From positions 19,201,234 to 19,265,233 of the forward strand of contig NC_049903.1 of the NCBI RefSeq assembly GCF_001411555.2: DNA of 64,000 nt, written 5' to 3'. A program made the translations under genes and the position numbers. The notes under the pieces were generated by a model, which was not told the DNA's origin, did no database searches, and saw nothing but the letters and a program-made list of their open reading frames with translations. This DNA is from Juglans regia (Eukaryota > Streptophyta > Magnoliopsida > Fagales > Juglandaceae). Every line of letters begins with the position of its first letter. Position 1 is the stretch's first letter. Shown piece by piece: positions 56,998 to 64,000 of the stretch.

Positions 56998-57469
56998 TGA
57001 ATTCACTGCAGAAAGAAGAATTACACACCCAAGTGCCTACGGTTCCACCAAACAAATGTAAAGGAAAATAAAGCATGCATTTCCAATTCTGTCAGGTTTG
57101 CTAGTATGCGCTGGCAGGATATTCTTTATTCATTTTGTCTTACATTATTTCATTCTTGTAATTTATATATAGTGGTACAAATCATGTATACGACAGATAA
57201 TACAATTCAACCTTTATCCAATTTGAGCACTCTATTTATCATCTTCAACCTCTCGTCTTTTCATCTTTTGGCTATACTCTGCATCATTCCTAATATGGTA
57301 TTAGAGCTATGACAGAATCCCTCTCCAATACAGATTCAAACATGCCCAAAAATCCTGAAACCACCCCATCACCCCGCTAGTCTATTCTTCATCAAACTGG
57401 GTGAAAGAGCCTCATCCCCATTAGTACCAGACCTTCTAACCACTAGAAATTATGTCACATGGGCTAGAA

Positions 57470-58390
57470 CCATGCGTCGGGCTCTCAAAACCAAAAACAA
57501 ATTAAGATTCATTGATGGTAAGATTCTCAAGCCATCCAATGATTTCGACCCATTCTATGCACCTTGGGAGTGTTGTAACAACATGATTAACGCTTGGATC
57601 CAACACTCGTTTGGTTTGGAACATATATCAAGTATCGCTCATGCAGACACTACTGCAAACGTTTGGAACAACCTTCATGAATGGTTTTCCATCCAAAATG
57701 CTCCACGCATTTTCCAACTCACTAAATCTATTTCATCTCTTACACAAGACGATACATCGATTAGTCCAATACTACAATCAACTCAAAGGCTTCAGGGACA
57801 AGCTCGAAATTTATGAACCAATGCCCATTTGTTCTTGCTGTGTTGTGAAGACCATGCTGGGATATTCACACAAGAGCAGACCAGCTCCTTATGGGACTTG
57901 ACATCTCTTACGACTCAGTCCGGGCCCAAGTCTTGCTCCCCAATCCGCTTCCCCCATTGAATCTTGTTCTCTCACTTGTTCAATAGGAGGAACGATGCCG
58001 ACATCTCCACTTTTCTCCCCCACCTTTTGCGATGGCCACTAGAGGACCTGATCATCACCCCCAAAATTCGTCTCGCAAGGAACGTCTATTATGATCCCAT
58101 TGTAACATATCTAGCCATTCCTTGGAGCAGTGTTTTAAAGCCAATCCAAACCTCCCTGTTTGCTCACACTGTCACATACCAGGGCACACCAAAAAGAAGT
58201 GCTACAAACTTCACGGTTTTCCTTTTGACCATAAGAACAGTTTTAAATCTACTTTTGCTGCTAATCAATCTAGTATTGAGCAGGACAAAATTAGCCATGG
58301 ACCACCTATTACTCAGGAGCAGTACAACCATCTATTTGCCTTACTTCATCCAGCTCAGTCCAATACAGTCACACCCTCAGCCAATTAAGC
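57470..58390 (+). pseudogene. Copia D gag
   Basis: Gag domain at 57472-57816 (YAPWECCNNMINAWIQHSF, ANVWNNLHEWFSIQNAPRIFQL). After frameshifts, 58122-58388 has the zinc knuckle CSHCHIPGHTKKKC and YKLHGFP. Broken in at least two places. Confidence 0.82.
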
Positions 58391-58399
58391 CAGCGCAAC

Positions 58400-59560
58400 C
58401 TCTTCCCCTGCGTCTGGTATTTCCTCATGTCACTCCACTGGCACACACATCGGCACTTCCTGGATACTTGATACTGGAGCTACATATCACATGATCTGTA
58501 GCCCTGATTTTTTCACCCACAATATCACTCTTGTTTCACACACAATCAAATTACCAAATGGAACCACCACCACAGCCACCCATATCGGTGACGTTCAACT
58601 TCTTCCCTTCTTAATTCTAAAAAATGTATTGTGTGTGCCTGCATTTTCCTTCAATTTAATATCTACAAAATCCTTAGCTGCTCATTCTAATTTCTATCTA
58701 ATTTTCTTCTCTAATTCTTGTTATATTCAGGACCTTTCATCTTGGATGACGATTGGACCTGGAAAGGTGATTAATGGCCTATACCATCTTCAGCTTGCAA
58801 GACCCAACCCCACTGCCTTACACTCTATCTTTACTACTTTACATTCTACTATTGTAAACATTTCTACAGTTCCAAAACTTGATGCATTTAATTTGTGTCA
58901 TTGCCATTTTGGGCATACTTCAATGACTCAACATATATTGAATGATGTTTACAAAAATAGTTCTAAACCTAAGGTTTCCTCCACCAATAAGTGTGAGATT
59001 TGTCCAATTGCAAAGCATCACAAATTGCCTTTTCCATCCTCCAATATCACGTTCACCAGACCTTTTGAACTAATTTCAGTCGACATTTGGGATCCTAACC
59101 AAACTTGAGCCTACAATGGTGCCAAATACTTCCTTACCATTGTTGACCAATTTTTAAAATGTACCTGGATATACTTACTACAAGCCAAATCAGAAGCTCG
59201 CACATCACTCCAAAATTTTTTTCCCTCATTGGAACACTATTTGACACAACCATTAAGACAATTCGTTCAAACAATCATGCCAAGTTTAACATGCCATCCT
59301 TTTATCAATCCAAAGGTGTTGTGCATCAACTCACTTGTGTAGCAACACCTCAACAAAACGCTCTCGCCGAACGCAAACATTAGCATATCCTTAACGTCGC
59401 TCAAGCTTTAAAATTCCAATCTGGACTTTCCATGCAATATTGGACCGATTTTGTGACCATTGCCGCTTACTTAATAAACCAAACAACCACCCCAATTCTA
59501 AATCTCAAATTTCCATTTGAAATACTTTTCTAGAAAAAGCCATCTTATTCACATCTTAGG
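58400..59560 (+). pseudogene. Copia D protease and integrase
   Basis: The protease motif SWILDTGATYHM spans about 58457-58495 with the catalytic DTGA kept. Pre-integrase LCHCHFGHTSMTQHIL, ICPIAKHHKLPFPSS and the first integrase region follow. A stop at 59106 cuts the frame. The second catalytic region reads TIRSNNHAKFN, with Asn for the usual Asp. QQNALAERKH holds the Glu and is followed by a stop (59382). Confidence 0.82.
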
Positions 59561-60003
59561 GTCTTCAGATGCCTGTGTTTTGCATCCACACTCATGCCCG
59601 CTCCAAATTCGACCCAAGAGCTCGTCAATGTCTGTTCCTTGGATACCCTTATAGTGTCAAAGGCTACAAGCTACTCAACCTGCACACCCACAAACACTTC
59701 CTGAAGACATCTTCCCTCTCAAACAGCCTACACAACCTGCCTTCCAACATCATACATTACACTATGCATTTCCTGAAAACACCACCCTCAAGTTCCCTTC
59801 TATTTTTCCTAAAAACATCACCTCATCTCCAACCACAAACACTTCCCCTCCCTTACCTATCACTAAACTCTCACCACCACATCAACCCATCAACACCAAT
59901 ACTCAAACTCACAACACTTCGCCTTCCCCACCTTTTCCCCGAAGATCAACTCGACCAAAACAAACTCTAGCCTATCTCAAGGACTTCCACTGCAACCAGG
60001 CCA

Positions 60004-61575
60004 TTGCACCAGCTCCCTTTATCTTGTGTTTTATCTTACAACTCTCTCTCACCTTCTTTTAAAGCTTTTACCATTTCTCTATCCATCCACATTGAACCAA
60101 CTTCTTATTTCCAATCCATCAAAGAACCCATATGGCATGAGATAATGAAGCAGGAGCTCACTGAACTTGAGTTCAATGAGACTTGGTCCATGGTTGATCT
60201 GCCTTCTGGAAAGAAACCGATTGCAAGCAAATGGATTTATAAGTACAAGTTTAAGGCCGACTGGTCCACTGAACGAGCCAAAGCTCAGCTGGTTGCGAAA
60301 TGTTTCACACAACGCGCAGGTATTGACTTCCATGACACATTCTTCTTGGTTGCTAAATTGGTTTCCATCTGTTGTCTACTTGCAGTTTCCACCATTAAAG
60401 GTTGGGACCTCCAACAGTTAGACATAAACAATGCATTTCTATATGGAGAACTTGATGAATAGTTGTACATGAAACCTTCTCTCGGACATCTAGCAGCCAA
60501 AGCAAAGAAGGTATGCCGTTTGCAAAAAAGCCTCTATGGCTTATGACAAGCATCTCGCCAATAGAACACAAAATTATCGTCCTCACTGACCGAATTTGGG
60601 TTCATCCAGTCGAAGGAGGACTACAGCTTATTCACAAAGCAGATGACTTCTTCTTTTATTGCACTTCTCATATATGTCGATGACATAATTCTAATGAACT
60701 CAGATGCTAAGTCCATCGATGAAGTCAAGGTCTTCTTGGCAACTAAGTTCAAAATCAAAACTCTCGAGTCTCTCAAATACTTCCTTGGCATGAAAGTGGC
60801 TCGTTCCAAGGCCGATATCCAAATTTGTCAATGCAAGTACGCATTAGACATTTTGTCTGAAACTGTTCTACTTGCAGCTAAACCATTCCCACTTCCCATG
60901 GAACCCAACCTCAGTTGATGAAAGACGATGGTGATGAGTTTCATGACCCTACTCTATATCAAAAATTAGTGGGCAAATTGCTCTATCTTACGAACACCAG
61001 GCCCGATCTTAATTATAGTGTCAACCTCCTTAGTCAGCTCATGGGGAAGTCGCGGGTCCCTCACTACAATGCCATTCTCAAGATCCTTCGTTATGTCAAA
61101 GGGACTTCGAGTCAAGGCATTTTCTTTTCCACAAATTCTAGACTTGAACTCATTGCATATTCAGATGCCAACTAGGCAAATTGTCCTAACACACGCCGAT
61201 AAATTACTGGTTTTTGTGTGTTTCTTCGCCACTCACTCATCTCTTGGAAGTCCAAGAAACAAACCACCATTTCCAGATCATCTGTGGAGTCTGAATACAG
61301 AGCAATGGTTGCGGTATCCTGTGAACTCACATGGCTACGATATTTTCTTCATGACTTGCGCATCAACATTTCTAAGCCTACTACTTTATATTGTGATAAT
61401 TTAGCTGCTCTGCACATTGCCGCAAACCTGTCTTTCACGACCGAATGAAGCACATTGAGCTTGACTATCATCTAGTTCTTCAAATATCAGCTGGACAAAT
61501 CTCCATGGCACATATTCCCTCCTCTGCTCAGTTGGCGGATCTTCTTACCAATCCAATTCACTCTCATACCTTCAA
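60004..61575 (+). pseudogene. Copia D reverse transcriptase and RNase H
   Basis: MKQELTELEFNETWSMVDLP, ASKWIYKYKFKAD and QQLDINNAFLYGELDE (60004-60462), then a stop. LIYVDDIILMN with the catalytic YVDD and FKIKTLESLKYFLGMKVA follow (60643-60918), then LYLTNTRPDLNYSVNLLSQ and LRYVKGTSSQGI (60915-61175). RNase H SRSSVESEYRAM and LYCDNLAALHIA lie at 61218-61448. Stops and shifts separate each block. Confidence 0.85.
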
Positions 61576-61831
61576 TTGATTGTTGCTCAAGATGGGAGTA
61601 AAAAATATTTACTCTCCATCTTGTGGGGGGCTATTGAATTCACCACAGAAAGAAGAATTGCACACCCAGGAGCCTACAGTTCCACCAGACAAATGTAAAG
61701 GAAAATAAAGCATGCATTTCCAATTCTATTAGGTTTGTTACTATGTATTGGCAGGATATTCTTTATTCATTTTGTCTTACATTATTCATTCTTGTAATCT
61801 ATATACAATGGTACAAACCATGTATACGACA

Positions 61832-64000
61832 ACATGTATAATGGCTCATTCGGAGGAAACCTGAACTAGGACTAGCATGTATAAAATGTAATATCTTGAC
61901 TTTCAACTCTGCGCAATCAGGGATGTAAATCCTGCATTTCTTGAACAAAACATCACTTTTTAAAGAAAATGTGGTACTGGCTGAAGAATTTTGCTGCAAA
62001 ATAGCAATTTGTTGCTGAACAACTTGACCATCAGCAAAAGCTCTTTTTATCTCTTCTAAACACGTAGGATTTGGCACAATCATAGCTACTAAAGTTTATC
62101 ATCTTCATTTTTTCCCTTTTTTGGACAGGGCATTAGCCACCTTGTTTTCCACACCTTTTTTGTACTCCACAAAAAAATCATAACCCAACAACTTGGACAG
62201 CCACTTCGGTTGAGCAGGTGTGCCAATCTTCTACTCCAACAAGTATTTAAGGCTATGATAATTAGTTCTAACAATAAAAGAACCACCAAGCAAATAAGGC
62301 ATCCACTTCTTTACTGTCAAAACTAATGCCAAAAACTCCTTCTCATAGGTAGACAACAATAGGTTCTTCCCTTTCAAGGCTTGACTTAAGATAGCCAAGG
62401 GTCTTTGTGCTTGCATCAAAACAACTCCTACACCACTAGCACAAGCATCACACTCAGTTATAAATTGTTTAGAAAAATCAAGTAATGACAAAACAGGAGA
62501 TTGTGTTCTAGCTTGCTTAAGCTGTTCGAGAGCATCAGTTGCCTTAGCAGACCACTTGAAAGCTTCTTTCTTCAACAAAGAAGTTAGTGGAGCAGCTATT
62601 ATGCCATAATGCTTGATAAACTTCCTATAATATCCAGTCAACCCAAGGAAGCCCTTCATTGCTTTCACGGATTTAGGCAATGGCCACTTAATCATTGACT
62701 CCAATTTATTGTGCTTAGCCTTGATCCCATCCTTAGATATTAGATGCCCCAAGTATTCAATTTCAAGATATGCAAAATGGCACTTGATTCTTTTAGCATA
62801 AAGCTGATGGCATTTTAAAGTGTGTAACATAGTGGCTAAATGCTCCAAATGAGATTTAAAATCTTTACTCTAAAGTAGTATGTCATTAAAGAAAACAATG
62901 ACAAATTTTCTCAAGAATGGTCTGAACACAACTTTCATGAGACATTGGAATGTAGAGGGTGCATTAGTGAGTCCAAAAGGCATTACAAGAAACTCATAAT
63001 GGCTCTCATGTGTTCTGAATGTTGTCTTTGAAATGTCATATTCCTACATTCTGATTTGATGATAACCTGATCTAAAATCAAGCTTAGAAAAAATAGCAGC
63101 TCCAAAAAGCTCACCCAGTAATTCATCCACCACAGGTATAAGATACTTGTCTTTAACTATAGCTTCATTAAGTACCCTATAATCTACACACATTCGCCAA
63201 GAATCATCCCCTTCCTTACTAAAAGGACAGGTGAAGAAAAAGTGATTGACTTGGTCGAATAACACCAGACAACAGCATTTCATTCACAATCTTTTCAATT
63301 TCAGTCTTTTGATAATATGGATATCTATATGGTCTCACACTCATTGTTGTTGTATTCTTCTTTAAAGATATTTGATGATCAGGAGACCTTTGTGGAGGAA
63401 GGCCTCTAAGCTCATCAAAATCTATTTGAAATTTATTCAACGGTTTCAAGATATCCAGAGGTACCTCATTCAACACCTCTTGAGACTGAATTGATACTAT
63501 CTGCAACAAAAAGCCCTTGTGTTCTACTTAAGAAAGCTTAGCAACCTCGACATCATCAACCAGATTGCTAGAAGTAAAAGGTAAGGCTTTTAAACATGTT
63601 AAATTTCCTTCACAAGTGAATTTCATGTGAAGCTTACCAAAGTCCCAAAGAATGGAGCCTAGTGACAGCAACCACTATATCCGCAAGGCAACATCACACC
63701 CTCCCAATTGTAAGGTAAGCAAGTCAGTAATAAAAGTAGTACTTTGTATATGCAGAGCTACATTGCTACACTTCCCCTCACTACTCACAATGTCACCATT
63801 TGCAATTCTCACTTGCATAGGAGCAGATTTCTATACCAGCCAGCCACACTTTTTTGCTACTGCAATATCCACAAAGTTGTGAGTACTGCCAATATCGACC
63901 AATATTGTTAACCTTCTATTCTTTACCTGACCCAGCACTCTCATAGTTTTTGGACTTGGAGTTCCAATCATTGCTAGAACTGAAATAGAAGCAACTCCAG
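61832..64000 (-). mobile_element. Ty3/gypsy (chromovirus-like) pol, decayed, cut by window edge
   Basis: On the minus strand from the right edge: protease (about 63860-63910, VDIGSTHNFVDIAVA; the usual DSG is DIG), RT (63219-63509 [22 protein letters not shown], 63044-63283 [15 protein letters not shown] and [15 protein letters not shown]), thumb/RNase H (62231-62848 HLISKDGIKA, KGFLGLTGYYRKFIKHYG, FITECDACASGVGVVL, STYEKEFLALV), and the start of the integrase zinc domain (LKVKILHFIHASP). It ends where the copia D LTR begins. Stops near 62090, 62870 and 63530 and a frameshift before the YxDD region show decay. Confidence 0.82.

Larger units (their letters stand above)
56998..61831 (+). mobile_element. 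Ty1/copia element D, decayed, right LTR truncated
   Basis: Left LTR 56998-57294 (TGAATTCACTGCAGAAAG...), then TGGTATTAGAGC (57296), the tRNA-Met primer site. Next come gag, protease, integrase, RT and RNase H on the plus strand, a GGGGGG polypurine tract (about 61624-61632) and the right LTR from 61635. The right LTR matches the left to 61831 and then breaks off into gypsy sequence, lacking about 97 bp. Numerous stops make it defective. Confidence 0.87.

Overview
This is nuclear DNA from a flowering plant, most likely a woody eudicot. The evidence is spliced genes with GT-AG introns, a plant-specific EF-hand alternative NAD(P)H dehydrogenase, an STP-type hexose/H+ symporter, an AT-rich background, and dense decayed LTR retrotransposons, LINEs and MITEs. 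A MITE family with GGCCTCGTTTGGTTA-like ends recurs through the window. I associate that motif with Fagales (walnut, hickory, oak and chestnut relatives), but this is memory and not a search result.

Only three convincing host genes are present, all on the minus strand. (1) The 5' part of an STP1/STP12-like monosaccharide transporter covers 1-1977 and runs off the left edge. (2) A single-exon ARM-repeat protein covers 27537-29261. (3) A complete ten-exon external alternative NADH dehydrogenase (NDB2-like) covers 43019-49371; its predicted splicing yields 582 residues. The three genes show no functional linkage.

The rest is mostly transposon remains. A ~10.7 kb TAT-lineage Ty3/gypsy element (6398-17046) has gag-pol on the minus strand and, between pol and the 3' LTR, an antisense extra ORF on the plus strand. 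That ORF carries a predicted in-frame intron, and an ~88-bp tandem array lies beside it. At 33.8-40.7 kb a Ty1/copia element (34493-38759, 5-bp target duplication) sits inside a second copia, next to an inverted third copia that is itself split by a 529-bp Harbinger-type MITE with a TTA duplication. At 50.6-56.3 kb a LINE remnant is broken by a Tourist-like MITE and a hAT-like element, followed by a Mutator-like MITE, a short LINE with a 13-bp target duplication and a second hAT-like element. At 56.3-64 kb a decayed copia lies between a plus-strand gypsy leader fragment and a minus-strand chromovirus-like gypsy pol.

Smaller pieces include two TRIM-like elements, one of them in intron 5 of the NDB gene, a SINE-like remnant, a degenerate tandem region at 19.74-20.95 kb and many AT microsatellites. 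Splice sites, target duplications and frames were read by eye. Family names rest on motif recognition. Boundaries given as approximate are approximate.
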